A stretch of DNA of 64,000 nt from Sarcophilus harrisii (Eukaryota > Chordata > Mammalia > Dasyuromorphia > Dasyuridae). The stretch's first letter is position 1, and every line of letters starts with the position of its first letter. The notes beneath the pieces are model-generated. The model was not told the origin of the DNA and ran no database searches. It saw nothing but the letters and a program-made list of their open reading frames with translations. This document shows, one piece after another, positions 33,595-44,630 of this stretch. The stretch lies in assembly GCF_902635505.1 (NCBI RefSeq), contig NC_045428.1:300195107-300259106 (forward strand). Reading direction: 5' to 3'. Made by a program: the position numbers and the translations under genes.

Positions 33595-34300
33595 GGAATC
33601 CTTTCTAGAACATCTAGGACATTCAGATCTCCTTGCAATCTTTTTTTAAGGAAGCTCATTCTACTCTTTAACTGCTCCAATTGTTAGGGAATTTCTTCCT
33701 TACATCAAGCCAAAATCTGCCTACAATTTCTCTTCATCACTTCTAGTTTTGCCTTCTAAGGGCAAGCAAAATAAGTGGATCTTTGCTCTCTAAAGATTTT
33801 ACATGTCTCAACCCACCATTATGTATATCAACTTGGTCCTTTCATCTTCACTTCCATCCTACTCCTCCCCTTCCCCAATTTTTACAATGTTAATATAGGT
33901 ACTTTTGTAATTGATTTTCTTAAGCTATAATATAGAGCTTTACTTTCATTCCTATAAATTCTCCTATCATTAGATTTGAGCCATCATTATAGTCAATTTA
34001 AATCTTTTATAGTCTCTCTCTTCTGTCATCCAGCATATAAGATATCCCTCCTGCTTCCTGTCATTCACAAATTTGGTAAGCAGATCACCTCTGCTTTCAT
34101 ACAAGCCATAGATAAAAAGTGCTGAACTGGATTGGAGCAAGGACACCAACTTATGACATTTCCACTAGAATCCTCCCTCCAAAAGGTTTGTGGGTCTAGT
34201 CAATCATTCATATCTAAATCCACCAATATATACTAGAATCTAGCCCATATTTTTCTACCTTGTCTATAGGAATATTGTGAAATTCTCTGCCATATACAGA
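33595..34300 (-). mobile_element. CR1/L3 LINE fragment
   Basis: Plus strand reads TTGTTAGGGAATTTCTTCCT, TACATCAAGCCAAAATCTGC, CTAGTTTTGCCTTCTAAGGG, and later GATAAAAAGTGCTGAACTGG and CTACCTTGTCTATAGGAATA, the reverse complement of CR1/L3 ORF2 end and 3' UTR. Confidence 0.7.
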
Positions 34301-34309
34301 AAGGTAGAA

Positions 34310-34505
34310 AGGTATAAGTGAAAGAGCATTCTGGAATCAGAGGGATGAGTTCAAATACCACTTCTGGCATTTATCACCTGTATGAAGTTAAGTAAGTCAC
34401 TTAAGCTAAATGTTCTCAAGTTTTTTCATCTGTTAAAACAAATAAAAAGATGGAATTGGACTGCATGTTTTTGCAGTCCCTTACAGTTGTCCTATGACCT
34501 GTAGA
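34310..34505 (+). repeat. THER1/MIR-type SINE
   Basis: TGAAAGAGCATTCTGGAATC, GAGTTCAAATACCACTTCTG, AGTAAGTCACTTAAGCTAAA, then GATGGAATTGGACTGCATG and GTCCCTTACAGTTGTCC. Confidence 0.75.
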
Positions 34506-35124
34506 AACCCAGAAATCCTCTGTCCATGATGTCTACATTATCAATCAATATCATAACACCATAAAAAGGGGGGGAAGGTAAGTTCAAAATTAATTAAATA
34601 ATGGAAGAAAACTGACATTTCATGAGTAAGATGCTGCAAGTCTCAGTCCAACAAAATTAAGGCAGTAATAACAAATTTCAGTTATTAGCTAAGTTATATA
34701 GGGAATGAGTTGAATTAATTATAACAATTTTCACTTGAAACATCACTATGCAAACTGGTATTCTAGAATTCAGGATGTTACTTTGTACCCCGATACTATT
34801 ATAGTATTATTATTTTAACAGTTTCAATAATGTAACATTTCTGCAAATCATCACTATTTGCATAATTATTGTTTTCCCAGTGACTGTAATGAAAATAATT
34901 TCTTTTTAGTAACAATCACTAATTCACCGGTCATAGCTTCAGGTAATTCAGTTGTCTGAAGTCACCACAAACCTGGAAGTTAATTTTTAAAAACTTAAAA
35001 ATGACCACTAATAAAAACAGTAGAAACAAAATCCAAGCATTTTATGCCTAAGAAAGAAGTGCAGTAATGTTCTTTTAGTTCAATGGATCTGATATTTTAT
35101 TCATGTTTCAATTCCATGTTTAGT

Positions 35125-35300
35125 TCAGTCAAGTGATCAAAAAGCATTTATTAAGTACCTAAGCCCCAGAGATACAAATATAAGCAAAAAGACAGTTCCT
35201 GGCCTCAAGGAGGTTATATTCTAATGAGAAAAGCCAACATATAAAAGGGAGCTCAAAGTACACATACTGTGTCCAAGTCCAAAGAGTCACAAGCAAGGTC
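35125..35300 (+). repeat. MAR1-type repeat
   Basis: AGTCAAGTGATCAAAAAGCA, TTTATTAAGTACCTAAGCCC, AGACAGTTCCTGGCCTCAAG and GAGGTTATATTCTAATGAGA. Confidence 0.75.
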
Positions 35301-35799
35301 AGGAAAAGATGAAGGACAACTGGCTACTGATCTTCCACAGAGATCTATTTGCTGTGTTGGGGCCTTCCTTTAGCTGTCAATCCCAACTTATGGATTTCAG
35401 TGATTGAAAACACAAGACATTCCTCAGTTTTCCCTCATTTTCATCACATAATCAGAGGATTTCCCTTTTCAGTTATAAAGCTTCTTGATAACATCCTTTA
35501 TAATCATAATTTGTGGCTGGCAATGTCTTATAGACTATTCATGTTCTTCTCCACTGCTCTTTTAGTGACTCACAACTTTAATCCTTTGGAGATCATGGTA
35601 TTCAATGACTTAAAACTATTCAGCATCAGTAGGAGAATGCTCTGACAGAGTTTACTGTTCATCCAGTTTCTATCCAACATATAGATATTCATGATTAATG
35701 AAAATACCATCTCCCTAGTCAAAGTAACTTTACATACAAAAATAAGGTTTGTTTATCTGGCTTCCCTTGGCAACCTTCAGTTCTTCTGTTTATCTTTTT

Positions 35800-36655
35800 T
35801 AAAAATTATTTTAGGTTACGAAATAAAACAAGTATTTCTATTACATAATATAATAAAAAAGATAATTGTACATGAAACGGCAAATTTGTTATATATAGCT
35901 TGCTATTTGTTTTAAATATAATAATAAAGTTATCATTTAAATTTCTTTTTTTTCCTTTCCCACCCCATCTATCAGACACACACATATATATATTATATAT
36001 TTATAATTATTCTATACATAATTCTATTTACCTGTTCTTTCTCTAGATGAAGATAACATAGATTATAATAGTCAAAATGACTTATTTGCTCAAAGTTGCT
36101 CTTACTATAACACTGCTGTTACTGCATATAATCTCTTCTGGTTCTGCCCTTTTCATTCTTCATTATTTCATTCAAGTCTATCCATGTATTTTCTAAGATC
36201 ATCAAACTCATCATTTCTTATAGCCCAGTAACATTCCATCACAACTGTATGCAAAAAAATTGTTTAGCCATTCTCCAGTTAACAGGTATTCCCACAATTT
36301 CCAATTCTTTGCCACCACAAAGAGAGTTGCTATAAATATTTCAGAATATATAGGTGTTGTTTTTTTACCCCTAATCACCTTTGGATATAATGGTATTGCT
36401 GAGTCAAAAGATACAGGCAACTTAATAACTCCTTAAGTATAATTCCAGATTGCTTTCCAAAATGGCTGGATCAGTTCACAATTCCAGCAACAATGAATTA
36501 GCATCCCAGTTTTTCTATATCCCCCTCCAACATTTATAACTTTTCCCTTTAATCATTTTAGTCAATCTGATAGGTATAAAATGGTATTTCAAGACTGTTC
36601 AATTTTCCATTTCTCTAATCAATAATGATACAGAGCATTTTTTCATATCTCCAAT
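35800..36655 (-). mobile_element. L1 3' end
   Basis: TATAGCCCAGTAACATTCCA, TGTTTAGCCATTCTCCAGTT, AACAGGTATTCCCACAATTT, CCAATTCTTTGCCACCACAA, TATTGCTGAGTCAAAAGATA are reverse-complement L1 text. The minus-strand frame 36211-36420 is its broken ORF2 end. Confidence 0.85.
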
Positions 36656-37189
36656 CTTCAGTTCTATCCTGAGCTATAAATGGAAAGGGGAGACAAAATG
36701 CAGAGGTCATAGACAGCATATTGAAAGGGAAGCGCTCAGTGAAAAGCAGATTGTTGAATCTAACAAACGAGATGTAGACACAGGGAAAGAATTGAATTAA
36801 ATACTAAGTAGGATAATAGAGCAGTGAGGGAATTCAAGGAAAGGGCAAAGTGAGTATGAAGTATCTCCAAACACCCTTGGGGATATTTATAATGATGACC
36901 CTGAATCATCAAGAAAAGGTTAAATTGTGTTTAATACACTTTATTTACTAAATAAAGCAAAGGAAAAGTTAAAGTAAAGTTTGGACACCTAAAAGGTTAG
37001 ACTTCGATTAGATTATGAATTCATTTACTCAGAATACCTCATTGTCCCCAGAATACCTGATAAATAAGGTCTTGTTTTACAATGAAAATATTAGTTGAAT
37101 AATGCCTTTTTTGGTGGGTTTCTCTCTATTGTTTGAACAATGTTTCTGCTTTTTTAAAGTAGCTTTTTTCTAGGTTTTAGTGTTAGGAT

Positions 37190-37840
37190 CCAAGTGAGAT
37201 ATGCTTTTCCTAAGACTAAGGACTTCCCTCTCCCAAAAAAGAAATGAGTCTCTTTCCTGGACTATTACAATGACCTTCCAATTGGTCTCCCTGTCTGAAG
37301 TCTCTCCCCACCTTAATCTATCCTACATAAAAATGCCAAAGTATTTTTCATAAAGTACAGATCTGACTACCTTAATCCCTTATTCAATCAACTCTGGTGA
37401 TTCCCTATTATTTCAAGGATAAATTACTGTATTTAGTTTTTCACAGTCAAGCACTAATCTACTTTTTTAGCCTTATTACTTTTTTTTCCCCTTCACCTAC
37501 ACTACAGTCTAGTCAAACTGGCCTATTTTCTATTCCTGATACACAAACCTCAATTTCCCACCTCTTTGCCTCAGCACAGGCTCTCCAGCCCTACCCCCAT
37601 CTTTATCCTCCCAGGCCTAAAACCCACACCTTCTTCCACAGCCATCTAGTTTAATGTTCAGTTCAAATGCCAACTTCTACTCAAAGCATTTCCTGATTCT
37701 CCCAACTACTGTGCCTCTTTCCTAGCCTTTTACTTTATACACACACACATACACACACACACATACATATATGTATATATATATATATACATATATATGT
37801 GAAAAATATATATTGCCTCCTCAACTAGATTGTGAGCTCC
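37190..37840 (+). mobile_element. L2 LINE 3' region with a CA/TA microsatellite
   Basis: CTGGACTATTACAATGACCT, TCCTACATAAAAATGCCAAA, AGTCTAGTCAAACTGGCCTA, CTACTCAAAGCATTTCCTGA, then a CA/TA run (37738-37802), then CTAGATTGTGAGCTCCTCAC. Confidence 0.85.
37738..37802. repeat. CA/TA microsatellite
   Basis: ACACACACAT units followed by ATATATAT, inside an L2 copy. Confidence 0.9.
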
Positions 37841-37859
37841 TCACCAGCAGTATTTCTTT

Positions 37860-38215
37860 TTTTGTCTTTGTAATCCATGGATGAACTCCCAAAGATAACT
37901 CTTCTTCCCCCACACCTTCTGCTTTGCAGCAACTATCAACCCTTCTCTCTCCCATACTCCCTTTATTTGTCATCTTCTCTCATTAGAATGTATGCTCCTT
38001 GAGGGTAAGGGTTGTCTTGCCTCCTGATATTCATATCTCCAGTGCTTAGGACAGTGACTGGCACATAGCTCTTATTCTTGTTCTATTCCCTCCACTTCCC
38101 CTTCCCCTATCTCTTTTCCCTTGAGCCCCACTTCCCACTTTCTTTCCCTTTCCTAGTACCTAGCTCCACAGTACCTGGCACAGAAACAAATACTTATTGA
38201 TCAAGTGAATAAGAA
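37860..38215 (+). mobile_element. L2 3' end
   Basis: CATTAGAATGTATGCTCCTT, GAGGGTAAGGGTTGTCTTGC, CTCCAGTGCTTAGGACAGTG and ACTGGCACATAGCTCTTATT. Confidence 0.75.
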
Positions 38216-38454
38216 CTTTTCTGGAGCTTTAGGTAGTCTTCTCAACTCCAACAATTAATCATCTCTTGGAAAAGTGGAAGACTTGGGAAGTCTCCATCAG
38301 ATGATATGCCATTGCCTTCCAAACCAGAAAAGATCCTTTTAAAGTGAGTCCAGTAGAGCCATCTCAAACAACCCTTCAAAAAACTCAATTACCAACAAGG
38401 CACTTCTGGTAGACTTATCAACCCAGTTGTCATCAACCCACTATCACCATTTTG

Positions 38455-38515
38455 CCTTCCTCCTTCCTCCTCCTCTTCCCTCCCCCCTCTCTTTCTCTTC
38501 TTCCTCCTCCTCATT
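38455..38515. repeat. CT-rich simple repeat
   Basis: TTCCTCC and TCTTC units over about 60 bp. Confidence 0.8.
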
Positions 38516-39510
38516 ATCAACATGAATTCATTAAACACTCAGTAAGGATCAGGGGATAAAAATTAAAACAGGGTCCATTATCAAGGAGTTTGCATTCTCA
38601 TGGAAGAGACAGCATGCAAACTATACACATAAAAGATATGACCAATAGATAAATGAGAAGTAATATCAGAGAGAAGGCATTTTCACTGAGGACAGGAAAA
38701 TGACTCCTGGAGAAAGTAAAATTTAATCTAAGTCTTGAAGAAAGTCAGGGAGACCAGGAGATAGCAAGGAGAGAGAACTGTACATGAAATACAGCCAGTA
38801 AAATTTGCACTTTCAGGAAACAGTGTCAGGTTCAAGCAGAAGGCCAGTATTGCTGGATCATAAGAGCGTTCAGGAGGCATAAAAGACTAAAGAGGTAAAA
38901 GGGGGCTGAGCAGTGAAGTGCTTTAAAAATTGAACAAGGGATTTTAGATTTAATCCTAGAAGTAATAGGGACTGAGTAGAATTCACTAATGGAGTAAGGG
39001 AGGGGATTTGTATGACATAGTCAGTGCTCTGGTTTAGGAAGTGACAAACAGAATGGAGAGGCGAGAATCAAGATGCAGGGAGCCTAATCAGGAAGCTATT
39101 ATAATAATCCAGGTGTGAATTGGCAAGAGCCTTGTACCAGGGAGGCACTTTATTGAGGAGCAAGAAGAGGATTATAAAAGGGATGTTATGAAGGTAGAGA
39201 AAATGAGACTCGGGTACGGAATGTATTATTTCAGGTGAGTGGATGGAAGCTGGGATGACAGCTACATTGTACCTCCTCTGGCATTCAGATCCTAGGGATG
39301 CAAGAATTCTAGGGAGGATTAGAAAAGTTCAAAAGAAAGTAGAATTTGGGAGTTAAGTTGATGAGTATGTTCAATTTTGGACACCGTGAGTTTGAGATGT
39401 CTATGGAACATCCAAGAGTTTGTAATATGGAACCAGAAGGCAAGAGATAGATTATGGCTAGAAAAACAGATCTGAGAATCTTCTGCATAGAGATGATCTT
39501 TGCATGCACA
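38515..39510 (-). mobile_element. MAR1-related LINE, longest copy in window
   Basis: The plus strand begins with MAR1 text (TTCATTAAACACTCAGTAAG, GTCCATTATCAAGGAGTTTG), then continues without a break through TTTAATCTAAGTCTTGAAG, AGGCCAGTATTGCTGGATCA, GTGAAGTGCTTTAAAAATTG, ATAATCCAGGTGTGAATTGG to 39510. On the minus strand 39417-39364 translates as SWMFHRHLKLTVSKIEHT, resembling the LKLN-x-SKTE motif after the reverse transcriptase of L2/CR1/L3-clade LINEs. So MAR1 copies elsewhere may be short 3' ends of this LINE. Family name uncertain. Confidence 0.65.
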
Positions 39511-39524
39511 GGATCTGATAAATT

Positions 39525-39895
39525 CCTTAACTCACTCAGCTTCTTTTGCCCTCTGATTAGAGGGCCAGTACAGAAAGCACTAAACTCCTCCCAAAGACTT
39601 GCTTTATGGCAACTAGAATCTGAACTTTTCAGCTGTCTACTTTCTATTAGTAGCTATACTTGGTTTAAACTCCATGAAAAAAGATAATCTCCCACATCTT
39701 TTCCCACCCCCGTTACTCTCCCTCTTTACCCCACCCCTCTGCTGTTCTTCAGCATCCTATATAATATTCCTCCATTAAATTATAAATTCTGTAAAGGCAG
39801 GGACTGCCTTCATTTTTCTTAATTATATTCCCAATGCTTATCACAGTGCCCGGCACATAACAAACTTTTAATAAATATTTATGGAATTTGATGAG
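39525..39895 (+). mobile_element. L2-like 3' end
   Basis: TAAATTATAAATTCTGTAAA, GGCAGGGACTGCCTTCATTT, TCACAGTGCCCGGCACATAA and TTAATAAATATTTATGGA. Confidence 0.75.
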
Positions 39896-39959
39896 ATCAC
39901 TAAGTTTGTAATGTTGGTCCTCCCTCATTATCTAGGATATTCCCATTGTTAGAGTCTGT

Positions 39960-40205
39960 TAACAATGAATAAATAAGAAATAACTTATTGAGTACTTATT
40001 ATGTACCAGGAATTATAATAAGAACTGGTAATATACGTATAAGCAAAATTGACCTGTTCTAGAGAGCTTACATTCTAAATGGAGGAATTACAACCCATAA
40101 ATTAGAAGAGGGGTCAGGGTGGGATGAGAGGAATGGTACGGAAGTGATTAGGAAGTGATTGTGGAGGCCTAGGTACCAGGCAAGATAAGGTGAAAATTCT
40201 ATCTA
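39960..40205 (+). repeat. MAR1-type repeat
   Basis: AAATAACTTATTGAGTACTT, ATTATGTACCAGGAATTATA, GAGAGCTTACATTCTAAATG. Confidence 0.75.
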
Positions 40206-40439
40206 TAAAAGGCCAGCCTTCAAGGAACAGAATCTAAGGTTCTTGTGGAAGGGTGATGATAGCCTGCTTTAAACCCATATGTTTCTAAATCTAACTTCCA
40301 ATGGATAACTTTTGATTCTAACAAAGATAAATAAAACTTCAAAATGTATGGAATTATCATTGCTGTAATTCTTATTAATATTATCACCATATAGCTACAC
40401 CTGTTATAATTCTAATTAATCCATCATTAAGAATTAAAT

Positions 40440-40540
40440 ACATACCTACTAATAATATGTGCCATAAGAGGTACTGAGAACATAAATAAAAGAAATGTAA
40501 CAATTCTTTCTCTAAAGGAGCTTCTATTCCTACCTTCTCT
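40440..40540 (+). repeat. MAR1-type fragment
   Basis: TACCTACTAATAATATGTGC, CATAAGAGGTACTGAGAACA, TTCTTTCTCTAAAGGAGCTT. Confidence 0.55.
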
Positions 40541-40799
40541 CCCTCCCCTCACCCCAAAGCTACTAGCTGCTTCAGTTCAATAGATCTACCCAAAGGACAA
40601 ACTCAAACCAGCTTTATTATTTATACGTGACTGTTCCTACCCTGATAACTCCCCAATCATACGAAACAGTGTAGCTCCATGTCATCTACCTTCTCAGTTC
40701 TTTGTTCTGAGTATATATACCAGGGTTCACTATAAATTTGTGCTATTTTACTTCAATTTGGCCCTTAATACTATTTAACAATTTCTTTGTTCATTTCTG

Positions 40800-41205
40800 A
40801 TAGACTCATAGAACTTTAGTTTGGACCAGAAGATACCTTAGAGATTGCCTAGACCAAGATGTCCTAACCTGGTGCCTATGAATTTATTTTTAATAATTTT
40901 TTTTGATTCCTGAATTTCAATCTAACTAGTTTCCTTTTTAAGTCTATGTATTTTATTTCAGGCATTTAAAAACATTACTCTGAATAACTTACAAGTTTCA
41001 TCAGACTGCCAAAGGAGTTCCAAAAAAAGAAAAAATTTTAAAACCTCTGGCCTAGTCTAGCATACTCATGTTAGAGGGATAGAAACTGAAGTTCAGAAAA
41101 GTAAGATGGCTTCTCCTAAGTCATGTGGCTAGTTAGTGGTGGTCAAGACATGAGTTCAGGTATTCTAATTCCACTACAATGTTTGCTCCCCATAGCAGCT
41201 GTTTC
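40800..41205 (+). repeat. MIR-type SINE split by a hAT insertion
   Basis: TAGACTCATAGAACTTTAGT and GATTGCCTAGACCAAGATG to the left, GTTAGAGGGATAGAAACTGA, TCATGTGGCTAGTTAGTGGT and GACATGAGTTCAGGTATTCT to the right. The pieces make one MIR copy if 40856-41050 is removed. Confidence 0.65.
40856..41050 (+). mobile_element. hAT fossil
   Basis: TGTCCTAACCTGGTGCCTAT, TTCAATCTAACTAGTTTCCT, ATTTTATTTCAGGCATTTAA, CATCAGACTGCCAAAGGAGT, then a TTTTAAAACCTCTGG end. Same family as 27461-27628, inside a MIR copy. Confidence 0.65.
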
Positions 41206-41704
41206 AAACTTTCTCCTGTCCTTACAATCTTAAGCCTACCCAACTCCTCCTTTTCTTTACAAAATGAGTTCTTTACTTCTTCTTCACTAAGAAATGTAAG
41301 GCCATCCTTCTGACCCTCTTTCTCGACAAGGTGAACCCTATCAGTCAGTGATCTAGTTGGGTTAATTCTACCACTGTCCTTCCTGGAACACCTATAAAAT
41401 TGCTCTCACTTCACATTTCTCTAGGGGCCTTCTCTTCTCGTTACATGCTCTCTCCTTTGGAGATCTGATCATCTCTCATGCCTTGAATTACCATCACTAT
41501 TATTTCCCAAATGGGAATGTCCAGGTGTTAGCACCATCATGGAGACAGAGCAGTGATCTTTGGAGACAGCAAGCAGCCACTGCTGCCAGTGGTAGTCACA
41601 GCCTTCCCCTCAGAGGTTTCCTTTAGCCATCAGGCAGAGGACCAGACATATGGATTGGTGTTTGGGACAGTAACTGCAAATACTGTTATTAGAAGAGGGG
41701 AGAG

Positions 41705-41800
41705 TAAGGGCAGTTAGATGACACAATGAATAAAGCACCAACTCAAGTCTGTCCTCAGACACTTAACACTTACTAGATGTGACCCTGGGCAAAGAGAGGA
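41705..41800 (+). repeat. truncated WSINE-type SINE
   Basis: AGGGCAGTTAGATGACACAA, TAAAGCACCAACTCAAGTCT, GTCCTCAGACACTTAACACT and TGTGACCCTGGGCAAAGAGA, with an internal deletion. Confidence 0.8.
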
Positions 41801-42444
41801 AGAAGAAGAGGAGGGAGAGGAGTAAGGAAGCAACCTAAGAACAATTTCTTCCAAAGCAGCACACATCTGGATTTCCTGGATGGTTTTCCCTACCTGTGTC
41901 TATGTTCCAGATATCTCTAAGAAAATTTTGCGCATTAGAAAGTGCTGTAAGATGCCTAAAGTTTTATTTGTGTATAACACAATTATCAAGCAATGTTGAT
42001 TCTGTTACAAGCTACATGACAAATGCATCCTTGAGCATTTTAAGCCCTTTCACACTCTCTTGCTCCTTGCACTGACTTGAGAATAGGAATGACTATACCT
42101 CCCATATCTGAATTTCTGAAATAACTACTTCTGGATTTCCCACTAACCCTTCAAATGGTACATATACAAAATGAATTCATCATCCTTCTGCAAACAGCCT
42201 GTTTCTCTTGTTTCCCCATCAGTCCTGGTAACATTACTATCCCATACCTCATTTGAGATGATTTCTCAACATCTTTTAATATTCCTTTTCCTCTACCACT
42301 CATTTAACACCAATTATCAAATATTTCTTGACTCTCCAATCTCTGAGCAGCCTTCTCACCTATGTACCCTTATCTCTGTGGTTTTCTTTTATTGAAAGAT
42401 CATTCCACTCCTGCAGTTCTATCTTCTCATGAGTTCTTCCACTC

Positions 42445-42540
42445 CTTGACTCCTCTCAATCAATCAATCAATAAATACCTACTATGTGCCAAGCTTGTCT
42501 TACATGTCCCCACACAAGAGAAGTACTTCTTTGTGGGAGA
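42445..42540 (+). repeat. MAR1-type fragment
   Basis: CAATCAATCAATCAATAAAT, ACCTACTATGTGCCAAGCTT. Confidence 0.7.
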
Positions 42541-42579
42541 AATACTTTATTACCATCTATTAATATTATTTGAACTTAG

Positions 42580-42962
42580 CTTTATGTGGTAAGATATTGT
42601 TTGAATCCAGAATGTCTCACTGGCCTTAGAGACCCTCCATGGAAGTTGAAAACTGTTGCAAGAAATACTTAGCTTCCAAGGTCTAACCAAGATGCTTGTG
42701 ATTCAGGCCTCCACAACAGCTTTTGGGTTCGCGCCAAATTTTCATTGAATGTTTATACTTACCAGACAATAAACATTCTATCTTTCCTATATGCTGACCC
42801 CCTAGATGCTTTTCCTTACACCTTGTTTGAACTCTACCCTATGTAAATCTTACAGACAGTATAGAGGAATCACACTTTTTTTCTGGCTCTCTGCTGAACC
42901 AACTTAATAAAATCTTTCTAATTAAAACTTTTTTAGGTTTGGGAGTTTGTTCTCAGTTGACA
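42580..42962 (+). mobile_element. possible LTR fossil
   Basis: A unique-looking stretch with AATAAA at about 42908, a short spacer and a GGAGTTTGTTCTCAGTTGACA end, like an LTR R/U5 region. No target duplication found. Left end not certain. Confidence 0.35.
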
Positions 42963-43479
42963 ATTACTGTCAAAAGAGAAATTCCTAATGGACTCCTTGA
43001 GTAAATGTGAAGATTCTCTTGAGACCATGGAAGTTAATAAGTCTCTGTGATATGTAGATTGAGTGAGGGCAGACCAAGCAATATGGAATCAATTTGGGCA
43101 CAGAAAGAACCTGGTGAATACCAAGACTGGAACCTGGGTGTTCTGAAAACTAAACTGACTGTCCTTATCCTCAAAATAACAGTTCTCTGTGAGTATCTTG
43201 AAGTTCAGGCTAAACAGTCAAGTAAAGTAAGGGGGCTGTGTTTAAGTTTGATGGGCAGTTCAAAACAGATTAGAAATTTGGTCAGTCCTTCAGCAGAGCT
43301 TTCTCTCTTTTTCTTTCTCTTCTTGTATTTCTCCCCTTAAACCTTCTATGATACTTAGTCTGAGATCAGGCATCTAAGCCACCCCAATATTCTGGTGAAC
43401 ATGCCATGATCTAGGGCTCAAAAGCAAAAATCACTAATGCATAAACTTTTTGACCTGTTGAGAAGCAACCATATTTATC

Positions 43480-43715
43480 AGATACCTGTGTAGTTAATTG
43501 AACAGCTCTGATGAACTGGTTGAATTGGTGACTGACACCTTACCCCTAGACTTTTCAGTTCTTATATGCAATGTCCTCCCCAAATGAAATGTATCCTTGA
43601 GAGGAGAGACTGTCTTTTTTTGGCCTGTATTTGTAATCCCCAAGGTTAGCACAGTAATTTGTAAGCTCTTCGTAAATGCTTGTTGATGTTTGTTGACTAC
43701 TTCTAATTTCTCCAT
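43480..43715 (+). mobile_element. L2-like 3' end
   Basis: TGAGAGGAGAGACTGTCTTT, CCCCAAGGTTAGCACAGTAA and TCGTAAATGCTTGTTGATG resemble the L2 terminal landmarks. Confidence 0.65.
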
Positions 43716-43719
43716 TCTC

Positions 43720-43875
43720 TTTCTACTCCTTTGCCAGCTACTCTGGCCCTTATTTCAACCTACTCCTATTCTTGTAACAGACTCCTAAATGGTCTCTAAT
43801 TCTAATATTCTTCTTAATTATGTCACTTCCTTTTTTAAAGACTTTGAGAGGTTTGCTATTTATCAAATAAAAACA
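43720..43875 (+). mobile_element. L2 fragment
   Basis: CTATTCTTGTAACAGACTCC, TAAATGGTCTCTAATTCTAA, TTTTTTAAAGACTTTGAGAG. Confidence 0.5.
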
Positions 43876-44064
43876 AACAGGATCATAAAATAAAATTTAA
43901 TTGAAATCCCAGAATTATAGAAAAAATGTATCATTTTATGATTCAGCAGCTCTGAATGCATTATTTTCTCTAACATATATAACTAGATTCAAGCCCTGGA
44001 GAAATAGAGATTGAGCAATAACCTGGCAAAGAGAAGTTTTAGAGACAATCAATTATACAATAGG

Positions 44065-44240
44065 ATGACAGATCACAGATCTAGAGATGGAAAAGTTCTC
44101 AAAGACCATATAGTCCAATCCCCTCATTTGTAAAATGAGACACAGGGGACAAAGACACAGAGCTATTAAGTATCAGAGTTATAATCTGAACCCAAGCCAT
44201 CTGACTGCAGAATCAATGCTCTTTCCACTGGAGCATGTTG
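44065..44240 (+). repeat. MIR-type SINE
   Basis: CACAGATCTAGAGATGGAAA, ATAGTCCAATCCCCTCATTT, GTAAAATGAGACACAGGGGA, TGCTCTTTCCACTGGAGCAT, in the MIR order. Confidence 0.75.
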
Positions 44241-44399
44241 GAACCCACATAATTCAAGTCTCCATGATTCCTACCAGAATGGGTAGGAGTTCAGGATAGG
44301 AAGGGACTTGCCATCCTTATACCAGTATCCCAACTCTCAAATAACTACTGTTCTAAAAGTTTCTTCCAAAAACAATTGTGAGGAATTCAGAATGCATTT

Positions 44400-44460
44400 T
44401 CAAAGAGAAATATTAATTAAATATTAATATTAATTAATGGTTTATTAATATTAATAAAAA
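44400..44460. repeat. ATTAAT-rich tract
   Basis: TTAATATTAATTAATGG and similar units, self-complementary. Confidence 0.75.
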
Positions 44461-44630
44461 TCCACTGATTTGGGAAAGGCTAAACAGACTGTGATACATG
44501 AATATAATACTACTGAGCTTTAAGGAACGGTGAATATGAAGACTACAGTAAGGCATGGAAAGACATAAAAAAAATGCAAAATGAAGTTAGCAGAACCAAG
44601 AAACAATAAAAATATAACTATGACAATATA
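44455..44630 (+). mobile_element. L1 3' end, left part, interrupted by purine tract
   Basis: GATTTGGGAAAGGCTAAACA, AGGCATGGAAAGACATAAAA, ATGCAAAATGAAGTTAGCAG, AACCAAGAAACAATAAAAAT. The same text at 9900-10030 ends in a normal 3' UTR. Confidence 0.75.
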
